Below, piece by piece: positions 44,295-55,032 of a DNA stretch of 64,000 nucleotides. A program made the translations under genes and the position numbers. Origin of the DNA: Cunninghamia lanceolata (Eukaryota > Streptophyta > Pinopsida > Cupressales > Cupressaceae); assembly GCA_027924645.1 (NCBI GenBank), contig BSBN01000445.1, positions 9,283,001-9,347,000 of the forward strand, given 5' to 3'. Each line of letters begins with the position of its first letter. Positions within the stretch are counted from its first letter, which is position 1. The notes under the pieces are model-generated. The model saw nothing but the letters and a program-made list of their open reading frames with translations. It was not told the origin of the DNA and did not search any database.

Positions 44295-45455
44295 GTGAAT
44301 GTACGGGCGGCAAAATTTGCCACCCTTGCATGTATGGGATAGTTTACAAGTGTCAGGACAACCATTTTTACCGACCCTACAGGTAGGTTAAAATGCAAGT
44401 GTATAAGCGGCAAAAATTACCGCTTTTGCATGTTGGAACAATTTGAGTGTTTGGGCGGTGAATCTTGCCGACATTGCAAGTTGATGTTTCAAGGTTCTTC
44501 TTCATGTAAGGGCGGTGAATTTTGCCACCTGTACACATTTGGATACAACTTCAAATGCTTAAGCGGCAATTTCTGTCGACTTAGTATTTGTTCACAAACT
44601 TATGGAAGGACTTCGTTTGGCAAATATAGCTAACATTGCATGTAACCTACACATAACAAAACATGTTGGAGCAGCAATCATCATCGACTCAACATGCGCC
44701 ATGATAGTTTTCAATGAACATATTTTAAGGAATAATTTTTTTCCGTTTAGGCATGCGGAGATTAACTCCTCATGAGACGAATATCGGCAAAATTCTTCTA
44801 ACAAAATATCAGCCAGAGGGGAATCAAACAAGGACTAGGGTTTTTACAAACAACTCAAAAAGAAAGAAAAGGAAAAAAAATGAAGGAGGATCTGCCTTTG
44901 AGCAATACTCTAACAATAAAATTCAAAAAGACACGAAAGATTTACTTCAACGAATAAGAAAAAGAAAAACCCTACAAGGAGAGGTTTAACGACTTACCTG
45001 TCAAAAGACCAAAACCCTAAGTGCAACCATGGTGACTCAAAAATCCACTTGAATCCAAGATCAACGCGATCAAGCAGTTTGAGGGAGGGTTCAAGAATCA
45101 ACTGAGAGGCTTGGTGAAAAAGAAATGATGAAATAAAATGAGTTTACCAATTAAAAAGGTTAAAAACCAAGCTCTTAATGCTTAACACGAGTGGCCATAA
45201 ATGCCACTGAAGTTCAAGATCTTGAAGATCCTACTCGGGCGGTGAAAATCACCGACCCGATATGTGTTAAGTGAAATGCAACGACGATAAAAAGTACCGC
45301 CTATGCACTTGCTTTCAATGAAGAACATGTAACATCGGTGAAAATTGCTGCTTGGGCATATTCAAACAAAAAACTATGTAAAAGTAGCAAATTTTGCTGA
45401 CACAACACAAGAAAACAAAAAGATATGCAATAGCGGTGAATTTTGCCGACTTTGC
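44295..45455. repeat. Two clusters of GGCGG...CCGCC palindromes
   Basis: A motif of the form GGGCGGYRAAAATTTGCCRCC, usually followed by TTGCATGT, recurs at about 50-base spacing. Members in 44295-44590 lie near 44305, 44406, 44453, 44511 and 44563. Members in 45230-45455 lie near 45237, 45283, 45335, 45384 and 45432. The best copy (44305-44325) is GGGCGGCAAAATTTGCCACCC. They lie upstream of the LTR ORF and downstream of pol on the minus strand, where the U3 promoter region would be. Confidence 0.8.
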
Positions 45456-45916
45456 ATATAAAGTTTCAAAATTTTACTAACACCCCAAAATGATCAAAAT
45501 TAGTATTTTGATCAGTTTGCAACCTAATCAATTCACACAAACTTCAAGGAATCAGTTTGAGGGAATGTCACAAACTAGTTTACAATGCCATATGACTTCA
45601 CATGAGGCCAAGAGAATCTTATCTTGATTTGCGAACTTAGAGTGTAGACTACGAAACAGACAAGTTTCATAGGGGTTGTCTACAAAAATGAGCGTAGCTA
45701 ATTTTGAGAACAACAGCTGGCTCTAACTGGGGAACTTTCATCAATCGAACTTTGAAACGATCGAAGGGAGAAGAATCCAGTCTCTAAGTGCCTTCATCCA
45801 TGCCATTGGGCCATAGAGTCAAGCTACCAAAAAGAAAAAGACACAAAAGACTAAACAAAAACACAAAAATCAAAACACAAAACTATACAAATGTACAAAT
45901 GAACTTATCTGATACT
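45456..45916. other. Junction between pol and 3' LTR
   Basis: No frame. Contains ATTTTGATC inverted words near 45495-45525 and A-rich sequence just before the pol stop. The 3' LTR's outer end and the polypurine tract should be here or nearby, but I could not place them. Confidence 0.4.
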
Positions 45917-48582
45917 TCAAGGATTGAAGTGTTTCAGATGTTGTCCACTGTGAGGCAGCAAGAATGGTGTTCCATCTAGATACTCTAGCAAGAAGCTATT
46001 TTCACCACAAAGCTAATGAATGGTGAATGGGCCTCTCCATAAGGTATCAAACTTCCCATGCATTCCTTTTAGTTCTGTTTGCTTGTCCCATAACAAGACT
46101 TGATCTCCAATTTGAAACTCACGAGCCCTTGCTTTCTTGTCAAAGAGTTTCTTCACCTGACTTTGATGTTCAGCAATACGATCCACTACCATAGCTCGCT
46201 TCTCTTCAAGTTCAGTTAGGTACATGATTCTTTTATCAATAGAACTTTCAAAAGTTCTATCTTCTACTGCCTTTGCCAACTTCAGTGCTGGCAACTCCAA
46301 GGTAATAGGTATCTCTGCATTCAGACCATACAGAAGCTGAAAAGGTGACATACCCATCACCCTTTTGGGGGTAATTTTGTCTGCCCACAAAGCATCAAAC
46401 AAGGCTTTATGCCAAGTTCTTTGATTATCTTCCACTAGTTTCCTGATAATAGTAACCAGATTTTTGTTACTTGATTCTGCCTGACCATTTCCTTGCAGAT
46501 AATAGTCTGAAGAGTGGGAAAGAATGATCCCATGCTCATAGCCAAAGCCAATAATCTCATGGGAAGAGAAACAAGTAGCATTATCTACTACAACTTTGTT
46601 TGGGACTCCAAACTAGGAAATAATATTTTCCTTAAGGAAATTGTACACCACTTCAGAAGTAGCATGCTTAACTGGGATGGCTTCCACCCACTTGGTAAAA
46701 TAATCTGTCGTGGTAAGAATAAAGTTGTGTCCCGCACTTGATGGTGGATTCACAGTGCCAATGAAGTTGATGTCCCATTGTTGAAAAGGTTCTCCAATCA
46801 CCACTAGCTTAAGAGGTAGTGCAGCCAACTTAGGTTTCCCAACAAACTGTTAACACAACTTACACCTACGTACCCAATTGTACACATCCTGAAACAGTGT
46901 GGGCCAATAGTATTTGGCCCGCAGAATCTTATGAGTTGTCACAGGTGCAGAAAAATGTCCCCCACAAGCCAAGTTGTGGAAAGACTCTAAAAGTCTACTT
47001 TGTTGCGCTTTATCCACGCAACGGAGAAATACTCCATCAAGGCTTCTTTTATACAAACCATTGTCCCATAGGACATAGTTAGCAGCCTTCAATTTAACAG
47101 TTCTTTTCTCCTTATAAGATAGATGGGTAGGACACTCACCATAGGTAATAAAATGAGCAATATTTGAATACCACTCATCTATAGTAGTGACAAAAAGAAC
47201 AGTTGGCATATCCTCATCTTCTTCTTCTTCATCCCCTGTCTCTTTTGGTACATTATCAGCAATCAACTGACACAAACCTCTACCATGCACAAGCTTGGTA
47301 GGTTTTATATCAAGATCAAACTCTTGGATCTTAGAAATCCAATTGCCTCTTTTGGTTCCGAACTCCTGTTGAGTTAGAATCGACTTTACTATTGTATCAG
47401 GCACCAAAACAACAATATGTGAATTCAGAATATAGAACCAGAAATGTTTTACCGCCTTGACCACGACATAAGCATGTTTCTCCATATTCAAATATTTCAT
47501 TTCATGAGCTTTGAGAGGACAACTCATAAATGAAATGGGAGATTCCACACCTTCTTCATTCTGTTGAACAAGAATGGCCGAAAGTGTATGCTCAGAAGTG
47601 TAGCTGTATACTACAAAATATTTGGTATAGTCACGACAAACAAGGATTGGAGCATGAGCTATAGCCCTCTTGATATCCTCAAATGATGCTTTACCTTCCG
47701 TACTCCAATAGAAAGTAGCCTTACCCTTTATCATGTTGACAATGTGACGGGTTTTCTCTGCGAATTCAGGAATGAATCTCCACAGAAAATTCACCTTTCC
47801 GAAGAAAGAATGAACTGCAGTCTTACTAGTAGGCAAAGTAAGACTTTGGATAGACTTGACTATTTATGAGTCAATTTTAGTGCCTTCTTAGGATACAATG
47901 TGACTGAGAAGTTTACCTTCTGTAACCCCAAAAACTAATTTCTTAGGGTTGAGAGAAATACCATTTTGTCGACATCTTTCCAGCACCTATCGCAAATGAT
48001 ACGCATGATCATGACGTTGTTTGGAAAAAATAGTCAAGTCATCAAGATACACCATGATGAACTTCCCCATCTCATCTTTGAAGGCAAGGTCCATTGCTCT
48101 CTAGAATGTGGCGCTAGCATTGATCAAACCAAAAGGCATCCTACGATATGCAAACGTGCCCCAAGGTATTGTGAAAGTAGTCTTATACTGATCCGCTTCG
48201 CTGAACTCTACTTGATTATATCTTGAAAAACCATCTAACATAGACAACATTTATGAACCAGTTATTGTTTGCAACACTTGGTCCATGATGGGTAAGGGGT
48301 AGTTATCCTTTAGAGAAGACTGGTTGAGATTCCTGAAATCAATGTAGATACAAATTTCTCTGTTCTTCTTCCTTACAGGAACTATATTCGCGATCCAGGT
48401 GGAGTGATGAATTGGAAAGATTATTCTTGCAGTCAACATTTTTTGAATCTCAGAAGGGATAGTACCTGATATTTTGGGATTGTATTGCCTTTGTTTCTTC
48501 TTGTGAGGCAATGACCCAACTTTGAGAGGAATTTCATGTTGAATCTCCTTAGGCCTGAAGGACTTTAGATCATCATAGGAAT
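45917..48582 (-). pseudogene. Giant gypsy pol: RT, RNase H and integrase
   Basis: One frame runs from YDDLKSFRPKEIQ (48580) to the stop at 45917, with in-frame stops but no frameshift. RT: RQRQYNPKISG-type entry, HHSTWIANIVPVRKKNREI, LKDNYPLP, and YLDD near 48045. The thumb leads to RNase H (47836 onward), whose usual catalytic positions look degenerate (FVVYSYTSEHTLSAIL). Integrase: H2C2 (FHNLACGGHFSA ... WVRRCKLC), then WDINFIG, VVVDNATCF and NGQAESSNKNL supplying D, D and E, and a C-terminal DQVLLWDKQ ... FDTLWRGPF module ending FLLPHSGQHLKHFNP. A stop after KENIIS (46613) and others make it inactive. Family role: reverse transcription and integration. Confidence 0.93.
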
Positions 48583-51500
48583 TGTTGTTCATGATGTTAG
48601 TCATTCACAAACATAGAATAAAAGTTACACAACAACCCTTACTCATCTTGAAAGATATGATGAATTTAGAGAATTCATGATCCCAAGTCTCCGTTGATTA
48701 GTTCATAATCTACTGACGTTACTCAGTGGTTGATGTGTGTTGTTGTTTTTCCACTCAGGGGCCTTATGTTCTTTAGTAATTTTTGCAAAGTTCATCATTA
48801 TTTCTCCAAATATCCTGCTCTATATGTCTGCTCTGCATAAATCTCCAATAATTCTACCTCTGCGCTGCGAATTTAGTCAAATAATGTGCTTATAGGTTGA
48901 TATTTGCATGATTTCTACCATTATTTATGATTCTTTGCATGATATTTTCAATACTACATGCATTTAACTCAAATATGCTAATGATTTTCAGTTACCTATA
49001 GGATGTCAGCATACCTCTCTATTTCTACTTATTATTTGTCATGACTTGCAGTTATGGTGATGAATTTATGAAATTAAAAAAAGGAAAAGGGTTAAAGAAT
49101 GAGATTCCCAAAACTGCTTGACTGAGATCACTGATCCACATACAAGCTCCCATACATGCAATGAAAAGAAGGAAACTAGAATCATACTTCACCAGGACAT
49201 TCCACAAATCCGCATGATCCAGTGCAAATCTTCAAAGGAAAAGTTGACAACAACATGTAATGAAATGAAAGCGCTTCTAGTTGAACACAGCATTCACTAG
49301 TACATATCTAGAAATCAACATGAAGATTACGTAAAATTTACAATCAGGATGTAATCTGAAACTTCATATCCATTTAGTATGCTCAAGAACAGGTACATTT
49401 ACAGTGATCTAAAGAAAGAACCTTGACATTTCAACAATTCAATCCTCATTAGTCTCAGCAATTCGACCTCGTATTTGATTCTACAGTAATTGGCCTTATT
49501 GTGCTAGATGTTCCAATGTATCTCCTTTATGACAAGTTCTGGCCCATATATAGAACAAATGCCAGAAAATAGTTACAATGATCCAAGGATTAGGATCCTC
49601 CCAGAACAATCAATGGTCCAGATGAATAGCACGTGCTTTGCCAGTTGGCAAATGTATAGCTGGCACAGAATATTCTAGCGTCTTTGATTTGATTCAGTCT
49701 CCAGCTGGAAGACAACATATTTGACAATATCTTCCCCAGCTCCGGTTCATGTTGCCTACCAGTTGGCAATTTTCAGCCACTTCATACAACTCCAACATCC
49801 TGTAACAAATAGACAAGAATTAAGCATCATTGTTTAATAACTAGCAGGAAAATAAACATTTACATTTTATCAGGCTGTGAATGTGCAAACCTATATATAT
49901 CGGGTTATGAATATTGAGCATATGAGAAAATTTACACAACTAAATGCCCATAGGTGGTCAAGAGGGTCCGGGTGACTATCGTTGACTGGAAAACATGCTA
50001 TCAAGCCCTAAAATAGTTTCAATATCTGATCGGGTCGCGCCAGGGTCATTTGAGCGATTTTTGATAAAAATATCAAAAATGTAATTTTTTCGTATTTTCT
50101 ACATCTTAGTAAATTGCATTTTCGGAGGCCTTCGGAGCAAAATTAGGGCTCAACACGTTCTCGGTAACTTGGCGTTAAGCCTAAGTGACTGGGAAACTCA
50201 AACTGGATAACTGGTTTATCTTTCCAATGAGTCCAAAAAGTTCAAATTCTGATAACATGGCTAGGAGTTATGACCCTGCCAAGGGGGAGGTCAAAAATTT
50301 CCTAATTTTTCGAGTTTCTCTAAATTTTTGCAAATAGTTTCACCTTCCGGTAGCCTTTTCTATATTCCAAGGGTGATGGGGACCTTTCATATGATCCGCA
50401 AGCCTTACATTTTCAGTTATCACATGCATAAGATCATGCATATGCAATACATGCGCTTCTGTTCACTAAATTCCTTTGAATAAAACTATCGGGTCCGGGT
50501 ATGTACATTAGCTAATATGAGGGATATTAACTAATATGACTCTCTTCATAGATCAGGATATGATGATGATGTCATCATCATGGATGGGCTTGATTAAAAT
50601 GTGAATGGCTGACATCATGGTCATGCTGAGAAATCAGGGGGATCTAAAATATGACCCCCGCAACTAAAATGACCCCCCTGGAAAAAATCAGGAGGACGTC
50701 AGCAGATGGAAGACCTCATTTATCGCTATGTCATTATGATGTCATCATCATGTTAGCAGATCAGAGTAATATTATGCGGCAGGGTGATATTTGGATATCG
50801 GGTGATGTTCAAATATGATGATCCCCTTGGTGTAATATGATCATCCGCCTCTGAGCGGGAAAACCTACATCGAAAGATCCAGTGATGTAGAAATGTCAGG
50901 TGATGTTTCAAGATGATGATCCCCTGGACTAAAATGACCCAGTGTCGAAATATCATGGAGACATCATCAGGATATCGACTTGGTTCAGCGTTATGGCACT
51001 TATGACGTCATCGTCATATTATGTGAGTAGGATCATGATCATCCTCCTCGAGAGGAAAATATGATGATTACGTCATCGTCATGACTATTTCATTATTTAT
51101 CGGACTTGAATGACATCATCAGGATAATGGCTAGGGGGATATTTCATGGCAGGAGGATATTTGGAAATCAGGTTACATTGAGAAATATGATCCTCGCGAA
51201 ATACATAAGGCTATTGACGGGTAAAGGTCACTATCACCTAAAATTAACGTCTGGATATTTGGACCGCATGATTTATCGGGTGATAAATTAGATCAGGATG
51301 ACCTTCTGTAATATGACTGATGTTAAGAAATATGATACTCTTGCTGTGACTATCAGGGTTGACTCAAACTTTGACCATTCATAACTTTCACACCCTAGCG
51401 AATATCAGGGTGATGCAAAAGGCAAACCTGCATGAAATTTGATGCTCTTTCTAAATATGAGGTTACTGGAATAAAATATGAACTTTGACAAACTGACCTC

Positions 51501-51651
51501 ATGATGATGACTTACCCAGCCTCTCTATGCATGATGATCTGCATGACTTACTTTTTACCAAAACTGCTAGAAAGCACAAAAACAAGCCAAGAAAAAGTTG
51601 GGCCCCTGTTTTACAAAGTCAAAATGGGGCATGTTGTGTAACCACACAACA
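48583..51651. mobile_element. 3,069-bp solo LTR (TGTTG...CAACA family) with TSD RGAAT
   Basis: Begins TGTTGTTCATGATGTTAGTC and ends ACCACACAACA, flanked by GGAAT (48578-48582) and AGAAT (51652-51656). It interrupts the pol frame of the giant element; 3,074 inserted bases account exactly for the frame difference on either side. It is homologous to the LTRs at 58387-60698 and 63562 onward and retains a ~715-bp segment (about 48955-49667) deleted from the former. There is no coding content and no internal PBS or second LTR, so it is a solo LTR left by LTR-LTR recombination. Confidence 0.92.
50561..51120. promoter_or_regulatory. Array of TGACGTCA-type palindromes in the solo LTR
   Basis: Variants of TGACRTCATCRTCAT occur at about 50563, 50609, 50692, 50735, 50958, 51003, 51069 and 51111. 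They are interleaved with AATATGACCCYC words. TGACGTCA is the palindromic core bound by bZIP (TGA/CREB-type) factors. Presence is certain; enhancer function is inferred. Confidence 0.7.
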
Positions 51652-52800
51652 AGAATACACCAAAACATCAATGTAATGACGAAGGAGTGTAATGCATTTG
51701 AACTTCTCATCGGTAGTGCAACACTTCCCAATATTGACCATTTTGAGATCTGCCTCATAACTCAAATTTACTTGCTCAAATTCTATAGAGAAACTTGAAT
51801 CAAGTTGTTGCTACTTTTTAATATATCTGTCATGCTTATCAAATAGCTTTTCTAGGGAAACCAAACCTTTTGGAATCTTATTCCCTTTCAGTTGAAGAAA
51901 CTCTTCACTAGTTTGTGAATCTATTTCAAAAACGTATTCCCGTGGTGGAGATTCACTACCTTCAAAATAGAGCTCATCAAAGCTATCTGTCTTTTCCAAG
52001 ACAGCTATGATTTGGTTATCACCATTGAACACCTGCTAATGGTCAACATTATCAGGTACACTTGGTTGGAAGACTAGCTCAATTGTGTACTTGTTTCCTT
52101 TGAAGTCCTTATGAGGAACCATAAGGGTTGCGGAGATGGCTAATGAATCTACACAGTCATTAAACTCTCTAGGCACCGCAGAAATATTGAAAGCATCCAA
52201 ACCTTCAATGCAATCCCATATGCGATTGTGATAATGTCTCAATCTTTCATTTTTGGTCTGATATAAATTTCTCACTTGACAAACCACTAATTCGGCATCT
52301 CCTTGAGCATGAAGATTTTTAACACCTTTAGCATGAGCAGCCTCTAATCCGAGCAACAATGACTCATATTCAACAGTGTTGTTGGCATTGTCGAATTGCC
52401 GTTTGTATGAGAAAGGAAAGATATCACCTTGTGGAGATACCAAAACAATTCCAACTCCGGAACCTATAGAGGAATAACTGCCATCAAATTCTAAAATCCA
52501 AACCTCATCAGAATTTGATTTTTTTGAATTTCTTTGACCAGAAGATTCTTCTTCATCAGTGAGGGAAGAATCTGACATTACTATACCTTCATCTACACTT
52601 TCATCTGAATACTCTTCTGATTCTCCATCTAAATTATCTGAGCTCTCACCTGATGAGTTCTCATATGATGAACTAGGAATGTCTTTAGTAGACAGGAAAT
52701 ACTTACCCATTCCCAAGGACTCAAACAAAATTTCGGCTTTGGGATTTGCAGGTAACAATGTATTTTGCCTCTTTCTCAGGAAGCAACTTTTGCATGACAC
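51652..52800 (-). pseudogene. Extra RNase H-like domain between protease and RT of the giant element
   Basis: A 254-codon frame (52800-52036) and its continuation to 51652. Residues ~45-95 are a Ser/Glu/Asp-rich linker. From residue 101 an RNase H fold is recognisable: WILEFDGS (D106), GVGIVLVSPQGDIFPF, NNTVEYESLLLGLEAA (E144), HAQGDAELVVCQV (D168), RLRHYHNRIWD and FNDCVDSLA (D218). All four metal-binding acids are present, unlike in the RNase H next to RT. It is followed by a linker (LKGNKIPKGLVSLEKLF) leading to RT. A stop at 52034 and loss of frame with protease near 52735 inactivate it. Plant Tat-type gypsy elements are known to carry a second RNase H. Confidence 0.88.
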
Positions 52801-53131
52801 CTTTAACAGGTATCCTTGCTTCAGATAAATCTATGTTCAGTTCCCCACCCACATCTTTACAAAAATTATGCTTGAGCAGAATGCCATAAGAAGCTGGAAC
52901 ATCAGCTACTAGGACAGTCATCTTAATCCTCTTGTCCGGAAAGGCTGCAAATGTAAATTGGGCATCTTTGATTTGACCCAACAATGGTACTTGTTTATTT
53001 TCCATGGAGAAACATCTCCCAAAGGTCTTAGTTAAAGTGAGGCCAAGGGCGTCTGCTACTTTGGCAGGCATAACATTATCAGAGGCCCCATAATCTATTA
53101 TGCAATTGCTCAACTTATGACCATTTACCAA
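52721..53131 (-). pseudogene. Giant gypsy aspartic protease
   Basis: The active-site region reads CIIDYGASDNVMP; the usual D-S-G-A triad has Tyr in place of Ser. It is followed by VPLLGQIKDAQFTF, MTVLVADVPASYGILLKHNF and GELNIDLSEARIPVKG, the standard order for this gypsy group. It is out of frame with gag upstream and with the RNase H-like domain downstream through single-base indels. It would process Gag-Pol. Confidence 0.92.
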
Positions 53132-53134
53132 TAG

Positions 53135-54893
53135 GGAAACATAGAAAGGTTCTATTTTTCCAGAGGCAACAAGGGGAGTAGTGACAAGATTATTTTGGGT
53201 GGATTTTTCTTTGAGGAATCATGGGCAACTTTTGGAAAATCTTGTCCTGTAGGGACAGTCTTGTTTTTGACATATTTTGCTAACCTATCAAACTGTTTAG
53301 GATTAGCTTGTAAATACTCAACCTCAGACATTTGGATTTTGGTCTTCTTAGCATGGTCTATTATATCAAATAGATGAAATGAACTAGAGATAGAGGAAGG
53401 AAATCCATCATTCTGAGTTTTATTAGGGGTAGTACTGGTTTGAGGGACAGAAGTAGAAGATACAAGATTGTTAGATGTACTTACTTGCTTATTGCCCACT
53501 GGGCCCTTCGACTGAAAAGGTAATGGAGTTCCCCGTTTAGCAATTGAGATCACTAGTTGAGGTTCTTCTCTTGCTTTTCCTTTATTAGCTTGTTGAGTTG
53601 ACTGATCTTGGGACCTAGTAAAAACAACATATGCTCCATCATACACTTCTCCTTTTTCAGCTTCATCTTGGTAATTCAGAAAGCCAATGGTAGAGTCACC
53701 AGCTAATTCTTCTTCTCTTTCTGTAAAAAAGATTAGCATAATTCTCCTGGTCCAACTTGGGTTGGAAAGAATGATCATGTTCTGCTTCATAATAGCCAAC
53801 TGCTAAGTTGACTGGCGCTGCTTCAATGGCGAGCTTCTCTTGTGTGGGTGGAAGATGATTGTGTTGCCCTTGATTTTTAGCAGCATTACCTTGATATGAA
53901 TTGTTGGGAAATGTTCTCCTTGGTATATCCTGATAGGAAGGAGGGGCAGACATACCTTGTGACATTTGCCTTTTCAAAGCTAGCAATTCATTTGCTAACT
54001 TTTGCACCATAGGATCCGTGGTGCTTGTGGAAGAATTATCAGCAGAAGAAGGACCTCTATTTTTGTTAGAATCTCTTCTTATCTTACCTACAAGGATAAG
54101 ATCATCTTCCACTTCAGTAGCCAAAATTTGAGCTGCAGGAAGATCTGCAGGGCCAGCCCATCTTAATAGAAATCTCACTTTGGGAAGCTGAGTATTGATA
54201 AAGAAACACTTAAGATTTTTCGCTATTGGTTGAGCGGTGGTAGGAATCCTATTTATCAGCTTATTGAACTTACCGATGAAATCTCGCATGGATTCATGTG
54301 GCTCTTTCTTCATCTATGTTAGTTGTGCTAATAAGGCATGTGCATCTTCTGTAGGTTTGAACCTAGCCTCAAACTTGGTCTTGAGAGTATTCCAATTGGT
54401 TATAGTCTGAGCTTGAAGATGGTAAAACCAATCTGCAGTGGCACCTTGCAGTATTTCCAGAAAAAGTCTTACTGCTACATCCTCATGCTCAACACCTATT
54501 ACACCACAAGCTATGAAAAAAGCTGCAATGTGTTCATCCGGGTGGACTTTTCCATCACCATAGAATTTAGGAAAATTCTTCCTCAAACTACGAGGTAGTT
54601 CATGCAATGGTGGAGTTAAATTCAAAGGACCAAAAGTATTACCCCAAGGGCCTTGAGCTGCCATGGTGTGCTGATTAAAGGGTGGGATAACAAACCTCTA
54701 TGGAGTATGAATAGATAAAACTCTGCTAGTACTAGAACCAGAAGCTTCACCTGGTATTGGAGACCTGGCGTTGGTAGGAGGAAAACTCCTAGTTCGCTGA
54801 AGTCGAGGTCATGGAGGCAAAAGACTAAAATTATTTTGCTGCATCAACTCAAATACAGGATCAATAATACCTTGAGCTCTCTTACTTCTTGTA
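53135..54893 (-). pseudogene. Giant gypsy gag
   Basis: The N-terminal part is in frame from about 54893 (RAQGIIDPVFELMQQNNF) through two stops to MAAQGPWGN at 54664. The capsid domain follows (LRKNFPKFYGDGKVHPDEHI, FLEILQGATADWFYHL, WNTLKTKFEARFKP). A single TAG at 54311-54313 separates it from MKKEPHESMRDFIGKFNKL and RFLLRWAGPADLPAAQILA. A Gln/Asn/Pro-rich stretch follows (about 54100-53850). A frameshift near 53740 leads to a third segment (53740-53152) ending in YLQANPKQFDRLAKYVK and the protease. I see no CCHC zinc knuckle. Confidence 0.88.
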
Positions 54894-55008
54894 TACCATG
54901 AATCTTCAAGAATGTAGTGTACTCCACAAAATTTTGAAAAATCCCAAAACAATGGAAAAGAACTGCAATGCTTCAACTTGGAGCGTGAGGCTTCAAGTTG
55001 CGCATTTC
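54894..55008 (-). other. Leader between PBS and gag
   Basis: About 115 bases without a frame; normal for the element. Confidence 0.5.
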
Positions 55009-55027
55009 TTCCCCAGTAGAGTCACCA
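55009..55027 (-). other. Primer-binding site of the giant gypsy element
   Basis: On the minus strand TGGTGACTCTACTGGGGAA lies five bases inside the 5' LTR end. The same site type recurs on the plus strand at 37923 and 38063. The matching tRNA was not determined. Confidence 0.85.
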
Positions 55028-55032
55028 AAAAC

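Larger units (their letters stand above)
38630..45500 (-). repeat. 3' LTR of the giant gypsy element (right limit uncertain)
   Basis: Identity with the 5' LTR is demonstrated for 38630-43124 after removing the solo LTR. Beyond that the partner copy is cut away. The LTR must end between 43124 and the pol stop at 45917. TGTGACATTCCC (minus strand, near 45570) is a possible start, but no clear polypurine tract confirms it. The LTR holds a 1,081-codon same-strand frame and, upstream of it, an array of GGCGG..CCGCC palindromes. Confidence 0.75.

Noticed and set aside
44165..44633. Cys-rich plus-strand ORFs (for example GGKICHPCMYG, GGESCRHCKL)
   Set aside because: They look like zinc-finger peptides but are translations of the GGCGG...GCCACC palindrome repeats, on the strand opposite the element's genes.
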